Source: Tatumella morbirosei (GTDB lineage: Bacteria; Pseudomonadota; Gammaproteobacteria; Enterobacterales; Enterobacteriaceae). Taken from it: 64,000 nt of DNA. The stretch lies in the NCBI RefSeq assembly GCF_000757425.2, contig NZ_JPKR02000001.1:185268-249267 (forward strand), in the 5' to 3' direction. Under the pieces are notes generated by a model that saw only the letters and a program-made list of their open reading frames with translations, did no database searches and had not been told where the DNA came from. Position 1 is the stretch's first letter. Each line of letters opens with the position of its first letter. Positions 15,510 through 24,819 of this stretch are shown here, piece after piece. Both the position numbers and the translations under genes were made by a program.

Positions 15510-18305
15510 ATGCCCCATCCTGATTTGCAGCCTTCAGAACCGTTAATCCTGTCCTGTGGCGCCACCCTGAAAAACCGTTTTGTAATGGCCCCGATGACCA
15601 CCTGTGCCGGATTTCATGATGGCAGTGTCACCTCTGAACTGGTGGAATACTATCGCCAGCGGGCCGGTGATGCCGCCGCAGTGATTGTGGAATGCTGTTA
15701 TGTTGAGGATAACGGCCCGGCTTTTCCGGGGGCGCTGGGTATCGACAATGATAATAAAATTGCCGGTTTACAGAAAATTGCTACGGCGATAAAAGAACGT
15801 GGATCTAAAGCCGTGTTGCAGATATATCATGGCGGACGGATGAGCGAACCTTTCCTGATTGGGGGGCGCCAGCCGGTGGCCCCGTCAGCGGTGGCGATGC
15901 CGAGAGAAGGGATGGCGGTGCCGCGGGCACTGAGCGGTGAAGAAGTCAGTGAGATGGTGGATAAATTTGGTCAGGCGGTACGCCGGGCCATTAGTGCAGG
16001 TTTTGACGGCGTAGAACTGCACGGCGCCAATACTTACCTGATTCAGCAGTTTTTCTCTCCTCATGCTAACCGCCGTGAGGACGAGTGGGGCGGCAGCCTG
16101 GAAAAACGCACCCGCTTTCCGCTGGCGGTGCTGGCGGTGGCCAGGAAAATGGCCCGGCAATATGCCGCTGACGGTTTTATTATCGGCTATCGCTTTTCTC
16201 CGGAAGAGACCGAACAGCCGGGGATCCGTTTTGCCGATACCCTGTATCTGCTGGACAAGCTGTCTGCTCAGGGGCTGGATTACCTGCATTTCTCCATGAA
16301 CAACACGCTGCGCAGCTCTCTGAACGATATCGATGATCCCCGGCCCCTGATTGATAAATATATGGCAGAGGGTACAGACACCCTGAAGCGGGTGCCGGTG
16401 ATAGGGGTCGGCGGGATTATCAGTGGCGAAATGGCCAGACAGGCGCTGGAACATGGCTATGCGCTGGTGGCTGTCGGCAGGGCTGCCATTGCCAGCCCTG
16501 ACTGGTGCAGGAAACTGCTGGCCGGACAACGTCTGGCATTTGCCATTGACAGTCGTCAGCGCGAGGCGTTGTTTATTCCGGAGCCGCTGTGGTACTTCCC
16601 GCAGGTGGCGGCCATGGTACGGGATATGAGTCTGGCGGGGGGGAAATTTGCCGCCGGAGAATTCAGTGAGATATTGCAGGATCAACAGGGGGATTGTCGG
16701 CTGACGGTGACCCTGTCCGATGAGCGAATCACCGATCTGTCAATGGAACTGCCTGAGACGGCGGATGTTGAATTTACCACCCATTTTATGGAGTTACGCT
16801 CACGCATCATCGATGCCAACAGCCCTTATGTCGATGCAGTCACCGGCGCGACCACCCAGAGTGAGGCAGTGAAACAAGCGGTAGCCAGAGTCATGATGGC
16901 GTCGGCGCGCCAGCGGCAGAAGCAGGAAGGAGGGGAAGACGCTTCCGGCTATGACGTGGTGGTGGTCGGCAGCGGTGGTGCCGGGCTGACCGCAGCGATT
17001 CAGGCCAGTGAACAGGGGGCCAGAGTCCTGATCGTCGAGAAAATGCCGGTGCCGGGCGGGAATACTCTGAAGGCTTCGGTCGGCATGAATGCGGCTGAAA
17101 CCCGTTTCCAGACAGTGAAGGGAATCCGTGACAGCAAAGAGCTGTTCTATGAGGAAACACTGAAAGGCGGGCAGGGCAAGAATAACACCGTATTGCTGCG
17201 CGCGTTTGTCGAACAGGCACCGCTGGCTATCGACTGGCTGGCAGACCACGGCATTGTATTAAGTGATATCACTATTACCGGCGGCATGAGCATCGACAGG
17301 ACTCACCGTCCGGCAGATGCCTCGGCGGTCGGGGGCTATCTGGTCAGCGGATTACTAAAAAATGTCCAGCAGCAGCCCTCGGTTGAGATCATGACGGAGA
17401 GCAGTGTGACAGAAATCCACTGCCAGTCCGGTAAAGTCTCTGCCGTCACAGTGCAAACCGCTCAGAATGAAACCCTGCAAATACCGGCCCGCAGTGTAAT
17501 TGTGGCGACCGGTGGATTCAGTGCTAACCCGCAGATGGTGGTGCATTACCGTCCGGAACTGGCAGGATTTGTGACCACCAACCATGCCGGAGCCACTGGC
17601 AGTGGTATCGCGCTGTTGCAGGCGCTGGGTGCCGGTACGGTAGATATGGGGGAAATTCAGATTCACCCCACGGTCGAACAGACTACCTCTTACCTTATCT
17701 CAGAAGCGATTCGCGGTGGCGGGGCGATACTGGTGAGTCAGCAGGGGAAACGCTTTATTAATGAAATGGACACCCGCGATAAAGTCTCAGCAAAAATTAT
17801 CGGTTTAGCAGAGCATTCGGCGTGGATTATCTTCGACCAGCAGATTCGCGAACAGAATAAAGCCACCGAAACCTATATTTCGCGGGGATTTGTCATCAGC
17901 GCGGACAGCCCGGCAGCACTGGCCGATGCTCTGAAGATGGATGCCGCTGCATTGCAGGAGACAATGGCAGATTACAACCGGGTGGTACTGAAACAACAGC
18001 CGGATGTGTTTGGCCGGACCACCGCACTGCGACAACCGCTGGATCACGGACCTTATTATGCTATCCGTATTGCGCCAGGGGTTCATCACACGATGGGGGG
18101 CGTTACCATAAACACCCGGGCTGAAGTCCTTGATCAGCAACAACAACCGCTGGCCGGGGTGTTTGCTGCCGGTGAAGTGGTGGGTGGAATCCATGGCGGT
18201 AACCGGATTGGCGGTAATGCGGTGGCCGATATCGTGATTTTTGGGCGTGTTGCGGGTGACAGTGCGGCAGATTATGTCCGTCGCCGTGCCCGGGAGGAAA
18301 AATGA
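15510..18305 (+). CDS. Soluble OYE/FMN_bind/FAD_binding_2 fumarate reductase
   Basis: A 931-residue three-domain flavoprotein. Residues 1-370 are an old-yellow-enzyme NADH-oxidising domain (GVELHGANTYLIQQFFSPHAN). Residues 385-470 are an FMN_bind domain with the flavinylation motif DAVTGATT, acceptor Thr448. Residues 480-925 are a fumarate-reductase FAD domain with dinucleotide loop GSGGAG (487-492). Catalytic landmarks match flavocytochrome c fumarate reductases: THRPADASAVG, Arg756 in DTRDK, His859-His860 in HHTMGG, and Arg899 in GGNRIGG. No signal peptide or heme motif (CxxCH) is present, so it is cytoplasmic. The same architecture is known for the NADH:fumarate oxidoreductase of Klebsiella. 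It likely oxidises NADH with fumarate. ATGA overlap with apbE. A related enoate substrate (acrylate type) is less likely given the adjacent fumarase. Confidence 0.9.
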   Translation: MPHPDLQPSEPLILSCGATLKNRFVMAPMTTCAGFHDGSVTSELVEYYRQRAGDAAAVIVECCYVEDNGPAFPGALGIDNDNKIAGLQKIATAIKERGSKAVLQIYHGGRMSEPFLIGGRQPVAPSAVAMPREGMAVPRALSGEEVSEMVDKFGQAVRRAISAGFDGVELHGANTYLIQQFFSPHANRREDEWGGSLEKRTRFPLAVLAVARKMARQYAADGFIIGYRFSPEETEQPGIRFADTLYLLDKLSAQGLDYLHFSMNNTLRSSLNDIDDPRPLIDKYMAEGTDTLKRVPVIGVGGIISGEMARQALEHGYALVAVGRAAIASPDWCRKLLAGQRLAFAIDSRQREALFIPEPLWYFPQVAAMVRDMSLAGGKFAAGEFSEILQDQQGDCRLTVTLSDERITDLSMELPETADVEFTTHFMELRSRIIDANSPYVDAVTGATTQSEAVKQAVARVMMASARQRQKQEGGEDASGYDVVVVGSGGAGLTAAIQASEQGARVLIVEKMPVPGGNTLKASVGMNAAETRFQTVKGIRDSKELFYEETLKGGQGKNNTVLLRAFVEQAPLAIDWLADHGIVLSDITITGGMSIDRTHRPADASAVGGYLVSGLLKNVQQQPSVEIMTESSVTEIHCQSGKVSAVTVQTAQNETLQIPARSVIVATGGFSANPQMVVHYRPELAGFVTTNHAGATGSGIALLQALGAGTVDMGEIQIHPTVEQTTSYLISEAIRGGGAILVSQQGKRFINEMDTRDKVSAKIIGLAEHSAWIIFDQQIREQNKATETYISRGFVISADSPAALADALKMDAAALQETMADYNRVVLKQQPDVFGRTTALRQPLDHGPYYAIRIAPGVHHTMGGVTINTRAEVLDQQQQPLAGVFAAGEVVGGIHGGNRIGGNAVADIVIFGRVAGDSAADYVRRRAREEK

Positions 18306-19243
18306 CCGACGGGCAGGGCCGTTGCAGTTATCGTGCGGTGCTGATGGGCACCGATATCGAAATACAGCTTACGCAACACAACCCGCAACTTGCACGCCAG
18401 TTATTTGCCAAAATTAAGCAACTGGAAGATCTGCTGACGGTTAACCGGCCGGATTCACAGCTGATGGCGGTCAATCGTGCCGCGGGTAAGCATCCGGTGG
18501 TGGTGGACCCTCAGGTATTTTCGCTGACTGAAACTGCCCTGCAGGCCAGCCTGCAGGGCGGCTGCTTTAACCTGGCGATCGGTCCGCTGGTCAAACGCTG
18601 GAAAATAGGGTTTGGCGGTGATTCACTGCCCCCGGCCGCTGAGATTAAGGCGCTGCTGGCACTGACAGATCCCCGGGCAGTGATTGCTGACCGGGAGAAC
18701 AGCTCGCTGTTTCTCACCCTGCCGGGCATGGAAATTGATGCCGGGGCGATTGCTAAAGGTTACATTGCCGATGTGTTGTGTGGCTGTTTGGCGGTTCGCG
18801 GGGTAGAAAACGCACTGATCAACCTGGGAGGCAATCTCCGGGTGATGGGATCCCCTGACGGAAGTTCGTCCGGACGCTGGAGTGTCGGGGTACGGCAACC
18901 TTTTTCTGCCAGTAATGCATTGTGCGGTGTAATCAAGGTGGCCAACCGTTCGGTGGTGACTTCCGGGGTGGGCGAACGCTTTTTTGTTTACCAGGGCCGC
19001 CATTACCACCATATCCTTGACCCGCGTACCGGCTATCCTCTGGATAACGATCTGCTCAGTGTGACCGTGATTAGCGAATGTTCGACAGAAGGCGAGATTT
19101 ACAGTTCCCAGCTATATGGCATGGGACTCCGGGCTGCCTGCGACTGGCTGTCTGACCATCCGTCAATGGAAGCGCTGTTTATCACCCGCGACGGGCAGGT
19201 AGTTTGCCCGTCGCAGCGACAGTTTAGTTTCCGGCCAATATAG
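18302..19243 (+). CDS. apbE: FAD:protein FMN transferase ApbE
   Basis: 313 residues without a signal peptide, so cytoplasmic, unlike the usual lipoprotein ApbE. Family motifs: MGTDIEIQL near the start, DAGAIAKGYIAD (146-157), NLGGN, and HHILDPRTGYP (Asp240) for metal/FAD binding. It transfers FMN from FAD to Thr in a D-x-x-T-G-A-T motif. It starts within the stop codon of the fumarate reductase gene, whose FMN_bind domain carries exactly that motif, so this is its dedicated modifying enzyme. Confidence 0.93.
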   Translation: MTDGQGRCSYRAVLMGTDIEIQLTQHNPQLARQLFAKIKQLEDLLTVNRPDSQLMAVNRAAGKHPVVVDPQVFSLTETALQASLQGGCFNLAIGPLVKRWKIGFGGDSLPPAAEIKALLALTDPRAVIADRENSSLFLTLPGMEIDAGAIAKGYIADVLCGCLAVRGVENALINLGGNLRVMGSPDGSSSGRWSVGVRQPFSASNALCGVIKVANRSVVTSGVGERFFVYQGRHYHHILDPRTGYPLDNDLLSVTVISECSTEGEIYSSQLYGMGLRAACDWLSDHPSMEALFITRDGQVVCPSQRQFSFRPI

Positions 19244-19290
19244 GGGAGCAGGTTACCCATTGCAGTATCAACCGCAATTCGTCTGGCAGA

Positions 19291-20112
19291 TCACAGTGAA
19301 TCCAGTGGCAGAGGGTCACCAAAAGAGCCGTTCAGTGCACAGATTTTTCCGGCAAAATCGCTGGCGGACTTCAGGCTTTCGGTTAGCCCAGCCCCGGACA
19401 GTTGTTGTAGCAGGAAAGCGGTGATAAATGCATCTCCTGCCCCGAGGGTATCCACCGGAATCAGTGGCTGTGGAGCCTGCTGCAGCCAGTGCTCACCATC
19501 AAACAGCAGCGCGCCCTTTGCACCACGAGTGGCAACCACTACCGGACATCCCTGACGATGGACTTCGGTCAGCAATTTTACGATGGCTTCATCATCATGC
19601 TCCGCGCATGAGAAAAAGGCGAAATCCAGCCAGCGACACAACGGCAGTACCTGATGCAGGTCGAAATCATCTGAAAAATCGTAAGATAATTTTCCGGGGA
19701 GTGCAGCCAACTGAGGCAGCAGATGATCCATATAGCTGTAGGCACTGGTGTGCATCAGGTCAAACTGTTCCAGCCAGTCGGCAGACTGCAGGATAAAATC
19801 CATGGCAATATGACGTCGTAATCCGCCCTGGTTTGAATCGAGAAAGATGCGTTCACCGTCGACCGATGTCAGGTTGGCATGGCCCGTTTCACCTTCTGCC
19901 TGTAAACAATGGCTGATATCTACCTGTCGACGAGTCAGCACCTGTTGCAGATGTTGGGCCTGCAAATCATTGCCAAAAATCCCCAGGTAAGCAGAGTCTG
20001 CTGCCAGCATGGCCGCATACACACTGAAATTCAGCGCATTGCCGCCGGGGTAGCCCATTCCGATATGGCAATAGCGATCGATAACATTGTCGCCGACACC
20101 CAATACTTTCAT
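19291..20112 (-). CDS. frlD: PfkB-family kinase, fructoselysine 6-kinase (FrlD) type
   Basis: About 273 residues. ATG 20112 is chosen over an in-frame GTG at 20118 because GAGGAG stands five bases before it. Ribokinase-family features: GVGDNVIDRY at the start, the GGNALNFSVYAA substrate loop, and the catalytic anion-hole motif DTLGAGDAF. It follows a SIS-domain deglycase gene by nine bases, the order kinase/deglycase seen in fructoselysine use. It would phosphorylate a fructosyl-amino acid at C6 in the cytoplasm. The exact amine partner (lysine or another amino acid) is not readable from sequence. Confidence 0.78.
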   Translation of the reverse strand: MKVLGVGDNVIDRYCHIGMGYPGGNALNFSVYAAMLAADSAYLGIFGNDLQAQHLQQVLTRRQVDISHCLQAEGETGHANLTSVDGERIFLDSNQGGLRRHIAMDFILQSADWLEQFDLMHTSAYSYMDHLLPQLAALPGKLSYDFSDDFDLHQVLPLCRWLDFAFFSCAEHDDEAIVKLLTEVHRQGCPVVVATRGAKGALLFDGEHWLQQAPQPLIPVDTLGAGDAFITAFLLQQLSGAGLTESLKSASDFAGKICALNGSFGDPLPLDSL

Positions 20113-20121
20113 TGACACTCC

Positions 20122-21099
20122 TCAATAATGAGTCTTACCCATATACCGCCGGGTTTCCAACGGATGCTGACGGATATCGGCCAGGGCTGCCCGGTAGCCA
20201 CACATGACGCTGTAGAATAATACCGGATTGAAATAATCAACCACTGCGGGATCAATCGCCGACAGCCCCAGAGCCCGTGCATCAACCACTTCAATTTTTT
20301 CGGCGTAACGCGGTAAAAATTCGGTGACCCGTAAATCAAGCGCCCGGGTCTGTCCTTCGTTCACCATGACAATCCAGGGCGTCTGCGCATCGGTGACTTC
20401 AAACGGACCATGAAAGTATTCGCCGCTGTGTATACTGGCAGCATTCAGCCATTGCATTTCCATTAAAGAACAGATGGCAAAACCATAAGCATGGCCATAA
20501 GAGGCACCGCTGGACAGGATATAAAACAGCTTCTCGTGCTGATAACGCCGGGCAAAGCTCAGGCAGGCCGTCTGATTTTTCTCACAGGCGGCAGCAATGA
20601 TGGCATCTATCTGTTCCAGTCCCTGCATAAAGGCATCATAACCCTTAAAACCTTCTGTTTGTTGCAGGGCTTCCACACAGTAGCAGAGGATCTGAGCCAT
20701 AGGATTATTGATGACCTGGCTGTCGTCACCCCATTCGTAGAGCACATTACTGTCTGACCATTTGAGTAATTCTGCCTCTGGGTTGTGCGTCAGCGTAATG
20801 GTAATACTTCCGTTCTGTTTTGCCAGCCGGGCGGCCGCCACCGATTCCGGGGTATTGCCGCCATGTGAGCAGATGATAGTTAACGTCTGAGAACCCAGCG
20901 TTTTGGGCGGCGCATGAACAAATTCATTGGCTGTCATCATGTAACTACGGAGCTGAATGGATTCACGATTTAAAAAATAGTGAGCCGGATACATATCGAC
21001 CAGCGAGCCGCCGCAGGCCACTAAAGCTATCTGCTTTAATGGGCGGTCATCAGGAAAATGTTGCCCGAGTAAGGCGTTAATCACAGTGGCTGGATTCAT
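20122..21099 (-). CDS. frlB: SIS-domain Amadori-product 6-phosphate deglycase (FrlB-like)
   Basis: 325 residues with two SIS phosphosugar-binding halves: VACGGSLVDMYPAHY, SHGGNTPESVAAARL in the first, and YILSSGASYGHAYGFAICSL in the second. GlmS-isomerase-like deglycases of this kind split 6-phosphofructosyl-amino acids into glucose 6-phosphate and the free amino acid. The gene stands between a solute-binding protein gene (three bases apart) and the FrlD-type kinase, all under a divergent GntR regulator. Length is near that of E. coli FrlB (about 340). Substrate assignment rests on the neighbourhood. Confidence 0.78.
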   Translation of the reverse strand: MNPATVINALLGQHFPDDRPLKQIALVACGGSLVDMYPAHYFLNRESIQLRSYMMTANEFVHAPPKTLGSQTLTIICSHGGNTPESVAAARLAKQNGSITITLTHNPEAELLKWSDSNVLYEWGDDSQVINNPMAQILCYCVEALQQTEGFKGYDAFMQGLEQIDAIIAAACEKNQTACLSFARRYQHEKLFYILSSGASYGHAYGFAICSLMEMQWLNAASIHSGEYFHGPFEVTDAQTPWIVMVNEGQTRALDLRVTEFLPRYAEKIEVVDARALGLSAIDPAVVDYFNPVLFYSVMCGYRAALADIRQHPLETRRYMGKTHY

Positions 21100-21102
21100 A
21101 GG

Positions 21103-21879
21103 TTAATCACCATAAATATTGAAATTGAAGTATTTTTTCGCGATACGCTCATAGGTTCCATCTGCACGGATTGCACGGATGGCATTATTCAGTTGCGTCT
21201 GCAGTGCGGTGTCATTTTTGCGAATACCGATGCCGGTTCCGGGGCCAAAGATGGCGTCATCCCTGATTTGACGAATACGGGTAAATGCTTTGCCCTGTGG
21301 CTGATTTAGCAGGGTCTGGCTGATCACACTGGAGTCATCCAGCGTGGCATCTAATCGTCCAGCCACCAGATCGGCATAAACCGAGTTAGCATCCGGGTAA
21401 GCAATGACATCCACCCCGGCCGGGCGCCAGTAGGTATTGGCATAGGTTTCGAATACCGAACCCTGCTGCACACCAACACGTTTTCCTTTCAGTGTGGCGG
21501 GATTATCGGTAATGCTTCCCCCTTTTGCGGCGACCAGCCAGGCGGGAGTATTAAAAAGTTTGTCACTGAAATTAATCGATTTCTCTCTTTCCGGAGTGAT
21601 GGAGAGTGAAGAAATAATGGCATCGAATTTCCGGGCCTGAAGTGCCGGGATCAGGCCGTCAAAACTATTTTCTACCCAGACACATTTCCTCTGAAGCTGC
21701 TGGCAAATGGCATTGCCCAGATCAATATCAAAACCTTGCAGGTGACCACTGGCATCTTTGCTTTCAAAGGGAGGAAAGGTCGCGTCGACGCCCAACCTCA
21801 GTTCAGATGCCGCACTGAAGGCAGAGGTGGATGTCAGGCAGGCAATACTCAGAGTAATAACAGATAATAATCTTTTCAT
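21103..21879 (-). CDS. Periplasmic amino-acid-type solute-binding protein
   Basis: About 258 residues from ATG 21879, with a typical signal peptide (KRLLSVITLSIACLTSTSAF, cleavage near SA-A). The frame extends to an earlier ATG at 21915, but the added residues spoil the signal. Binding-protein family 3 signatures: GVDATFPPFESKDASG, GFDIDLGNAICQQL, FDGLIPALQARKFDAIISS, as in lysine/arginine/ornithine-binding proteins. It is first in the operon with frlB- and frlD-like genes. No permease or ATPase gene accompanies it, so it must borrow a transporter encoded elsewhere or be a leftover. Likely ligand: a fructosyl-amino acid. Confidence 0.85.
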   Translation of the reverse strand: MKRLLSVITLSIACLTSTSAFSAASELRLGVDATFPPFESKDASGHLQGFDIDLGNAICQQLQRKCVWVENSFDGLIPALQARKFDAIISSLSITPEREKSINFSDKLFNTPAWLVAAKGGSITDNPATLKGKRVGVQQGSVFETYANTYWRPAGVDVIAYPDANSVYADLVAGRLDATLDDSSVISQTLLNQPQGKAFTRIRQIRDDAIFGPGTGIGIRKNDTALQTQLNNAIRAIRADGTYERIAKKYFNFNIYGD

Positions 21880-21992
21880 TTTTAGTTCCATAAAATGAAC
21901 CATAAAAAGTACCATGTGGTTATATTATTTCACCGGGTAAGATGCAATTAAATTTTATAACATATTAAAATATAAGGAATTAATATGAATCG

Positions 21993-22113
21993 TGGTCTGG
22001 ATTGGGTGAGCGTAGAGGGTGCCGGGATGGCCAAAAAAAGAGTTGCAACAGAGGGAATTAAATCAGACCATGGGGGGCCGTTTAACCTTCAGACAGATAC
22101 TGAAAACAGACCA
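21993..22113. promoter_or_regulatory. Three TGGTCTG/CAGACCA half-sites (candidate FrlR-type operators)
   Basis: TGGTCTG (21993-21999) and CAGACCA (22064-22070 and 22107-22113) lie in the divergent gap. They match the half-site TGGTCT/AGACCA of HutC-subfamily GntR regulators such as DasR. The third copy ends on the first base of the regulator start codon, which suggests autoregulation. Confidence 0.5.
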
Positions 22114-22874
22114 TGATGACCCCACAGAATTCCCCGCGTCGGCTCAGAAAAAGTTATCTCGATGCCAGAGAAAAAATTCATGCCTTGCTATCCGGGACCG
22201 AATTTAACCCGGGAGACCAGATCCCCGCCGAACGCGAACTGGCGGAACTCATCGGTGTCAGTCGTGCAACGCTGCGTAAGCTGATAACAGAGTTAGTTGA
22301 CCAGGGGGTGCTCGAACGACGAGGCAATCAGGGAACATGGCTGAAGAATATTATGTTTGAGCGGCCACTCATTCAGCCGGTAATCCAGGGGATCAGTCAG
22401 ATAGCTACCGTCAATGGCGCCTCCGCAGGCAGCCGGTTACTTTACTTCCAACAGATTCCCGCCAGTCAGGGCATGGCCAGAATCCTGCATATTCCGCTGA
22501 CTGCACCGGTCATTATGCTGAAACGACTGAGAATGGCGGATGGGGTGCCCTTTTGTATCGAAACCAGTTATCTGCCTGCAGAGCGGGTGCCTGGTCTGAC
22601 GGCAGAGATACTGGAACAACATGGGTCACTGTATCGCTTGCTGACCGGGCACTACGGCGTCACTATTGCGGCGGATGAAGGTACGATTCGGGCCGGCAAG
22701 ATGAACGAGGAAGAGTTGTCATTATTACAGGCTCCGCCCGATTCGCCTGCGCTGATTTATAAAGGCGTAATCAGCGATTCTGCAGGGGTTCCACTGGAGT
22801 ATCTGGTATCCGTCAATCATCCTGATAAGGTCGCTTTCCGGATTCACCAGCCGCTGACTGATATCAACGCTTAG
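22113..22874 (+). CDS. frlR: GntR/HutC-family transcriptional regulator (FrlR-like)
   Basis: 253 residues: winged helix-turn-helix (about 15-80; PAERELAELIGVSRATLRKLI) and a UTRA effector domain (about 95-245; MLKRLRMADGVPFCIETSYL). It is transcribed divergently from the solute-binding/deglycase/kinase operon, whose control it most likely exerts in response to a phosphorylated sugar-amine, as FrlR does. The start at ATG 22113 lacks a clear ribosome site; a second ATG is at 22116. It is convergent with ddpF, only 30 bases apart. Confidence 0.82.
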   Translation: MMTPQNSPRRLRKSYLDAREKIHALLSGTEFNPGDQIPAERELAELIGVSRATLRKLITELVDQGVLERRGNQGTWLKNIMFERPLIQPVIQGISQIATVNGASAGSRLLYFQQIPASQGMARILHIPLTAPVIMLKRLRMADGVPFCIETSYLPAERVPGLTAEILEQHGSLYRLLTGHYGVTIAADEGTIRAGKMNEEELSLLQAPPDSPALIYKGVISDSAGVPLEYLVSVNHPDKVAFRIHQPLTDINA

Positions 22875-22904
22875 CCAGTCGCGGGCTGGTGATGTTCAGG
22901 CCGT

Positions 22905-23840
22905 TTACTCCGGTAAATGGCAACGAACCGCATGCCCGTCAGACAGGTTACGCAGCGGCTGCGGTTGCCTGCACTGAGCGCTGGCATACGGGCAGCGTTC
23001 CCTGAAATAGCATCCTTCCGGCAGGTGACGGTTACCCGGGAGTTCGCTGTTATCCGGTACGCCTTCCAGACTTGCGCCAATGCGTGGCACAGAATCCATC
23101 AGCAGCCGGGTGTAGGGGTGTTGCGGGGAATCCAGCACCTGAGCCGCCTCGCCAATTTCGACGATCTGGCCCAGGTACATCACCGCGACCCGGTCACTCA
23201 TATGGCGAACCACCGACACATTGTGGGAAATCAGGACGTAGGTGAGATTCCGTTGTTGTTGCAGTTCAACCAGCAAATTCAGTATCTGTGCCTGTACCGA
23301 AATATCCAGCGCGGAAGTGGGTTCATCCAGCACCATAATGTCAGGCTGGCCTGAAAGGGCGCGTGCGATGGCAATGCGTTGCCGTTGACCGCCGGAGAAA
23401 GCGTGCGGCGGCCGGTCCAGATACTCGGGACGTATTCCCACTTTCTCCGCCAGTTCGGCGGCCAGGGCCCGGCGCTGTTTTTCAGAACTGTGAGACTGTA
23501 TCCACACCGGTTCGGTTATGGTTCGCCAGACCGGCAGCCTTGGATCTAACGAGGACAGTGGATCCTGAAATACCATCTGCATTCCCCGCCCCAGCCAGGA
23601 GTTTGGGGTTCGGGTGAGTTCTACCGTGCCGGAGCTTGGCTTTAGCATGCCCATCAGCAATTTTGCCAGGGTACTTTTCCCACATCCTGACTCACCGACA
23701 ATCCCTAAGGTTTCGCCACGCCGGATCTGCATATCCAGTCCGTTAAGGGCGTGCACAAATTCTGTCGCTTTTCCCCGCCAGTTGGTTTTGGCCGGAAAAT
23801 TAACCTGTACGTTACTGAGTGCTAATAAGGTATCAGACAT
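22905..23840 (-). CDS. ddpF: D-dipeptide ABC transporter ATP-binding protein DdpF
   Basis: 312 residues from ATG 23840, which overlaps the end of ddpD by eight bases; a longer frame to 23960 lies inside ddpD and is rejected. ABC motifs: Walker A GESGCGKST, signature FSGGQRQR, Walker B IMVLDEPTSALD, and the C-terminal oligopeptide-transporter tail with its cysteine cluster (GCYFRERCPYASAQC). It energises uptake together with DdpD. It is last in the ddpXABCDF order. Confidence 0.9.
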   Translation of the reverse strand: MSDTLLALSNVQVNFPAKTNWRGKATEFVHALNGLDMQIRRGETLGIVGESGCGKSTLAKLLMGMLKPSSGTVELTRTPNSWLGRGMQMVFQDPLSSLDPRLPVWRTITEPVWIQSHSSEKQRRALAAELAEKVGIRPEYLDRPPHAFSGGQRQRIAIARALSGQPDIMVLDEPTSALDISVQAQILNLLVELQQQRNLTYVLISHNVSVVRHMSDRVAVMYLGQIVEIGEAAQVLDSPQHPYTRLLMDSVPRIGASLEGVPDNSELPGNRHLPEGCYFRERCPYASAQCRQPQPLRNLSDGHAVRCHLPE

Positions 23841-24819
23841 GAGGGTTCTCCGGTTGAGGATACCAGCAGGCAACCTGTCTGGCAGGTGATGTCTGCGGCT
23901 GTAATGCCGGAATCGAACCGCAGGCGGTACCGGCGGCAAAACAGCGCTCGCGGAAAGCACAGCCCGACGGCAGCTTAGCCAGGTTGGGGACCGTCCCGGG
24001 AATAGAGGTCAGTTCCGCCCGGGGAGTGCTGCCTTCCGGTGAACAACTCAGTAACCCGGCAGAATAGGGGTGAGCAGGGGTACTGAGCAGGGGAGCGGTC
24101 GGGCCGCTTTCTATCACTGAACCGGCATACATTACATACAGTCGGTCACAGACCTGAGAGACCACCGCCATATCATGGCTGATAAACAGCACGGCGGTTC
24201 CGGTGGCTGTGGCTTTTTGTTTGAGTAAACGCAGTACCTGGCGCTGAACTGTGACGTCCAGTGCCGTGGTGGGTTCATCGGCAATCAGCAGTTCAGGATC
24301 GCAGGAGAAGGCCAGAGCTATCATCACCCGCTGACGCATCCCGCCGGATAATTCAAACGGGTAACGTTGCATAACGGTGGTCGGGTCTGCAATCTGCATA
24401 TCACTTAACAATTCTATCGCCCGTTCCCGCGCCTGTTTCCGGTTCAGGGGGCGGTGCTGGCGGATAACGTCTTCCATCTGCCGACCGATACGTCGTGTCG
24501 GATTGAGGGCGGTCATCGGTTCCTGAAATATCATGGCGACTTTATTGCCACGCAGTTTACGCATTTCGGTTTCGCTGGCCCGCAGCACATCAGTCCCCAG
24601 CAGTTCTATACTGCCACTGTGAACCCGGTAGCTGTTTTGTGGGATCAGTCGCATAGACAGCATGGCGGTCACTGATTTTCCTGAACCGGACTCACCGACC
24701 ACACCGACAATTTCTCCGGCATTAATATGCAATGACACATTATTGAGTACGCTGACTTCACCCTGATAAACGGGAAAACTCAGCCGCAGATTTTCGATGG
24801 TTAACACTCTGTGATTCAT
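23833..24819 (-). CDS. ddpD: D-dipeptide ABC transporter ATP-binding protein DdpD
   Basis: 328 residues, the usual DppD/OppD size. Walker A GESGSGKSV, signature LSGGMRQR, Walker B LLIADEPTTALD, and the C-terminal Cys-rich tail (GCAFRERCFAAGTAC) common to dipeptide ATPases, where it may hold an iron-sulfur cluster. Its start abuts the ddpC stop and its end overlaps ddpF, so the genes are translationally coupled. Confidence 0.9.
   Translation of the reverse strand: MNHRVLTIENLRLSFPVYQGEVSVLNNVSLHINAGEIVGVVGESGSGKSVTAMLSMRLIPQNSYRVHSGSIELLGTDVLRASETEMRKLRGNKVAMIFQEPMTALNPTRRIGRQMEDVIRQHRPLNRKQARERAIELLSDMQIADPTTVMQRYPFELSGGMRQRVMIALAFSCDPELLIADEPTTALDVTVQRQVLRLLKQKATATGTAVLFISHDMAVVSQVCDRLYVMYAGSVIESGPTAPLLSTPAHPYSAGLLSCSPEGSTPRAELTSIPGTVPNLAKLPSGCAFRERCFAAGTACGSIPALQPQTSPARQVACWYPQPENPHV

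Noticed and set aside
23841..23960. Longer N-terminus for ddpF
   Set aside because: The extra 40 residues are encoded antiphase inside ddpD; the start at 23840 gives the normal protein.
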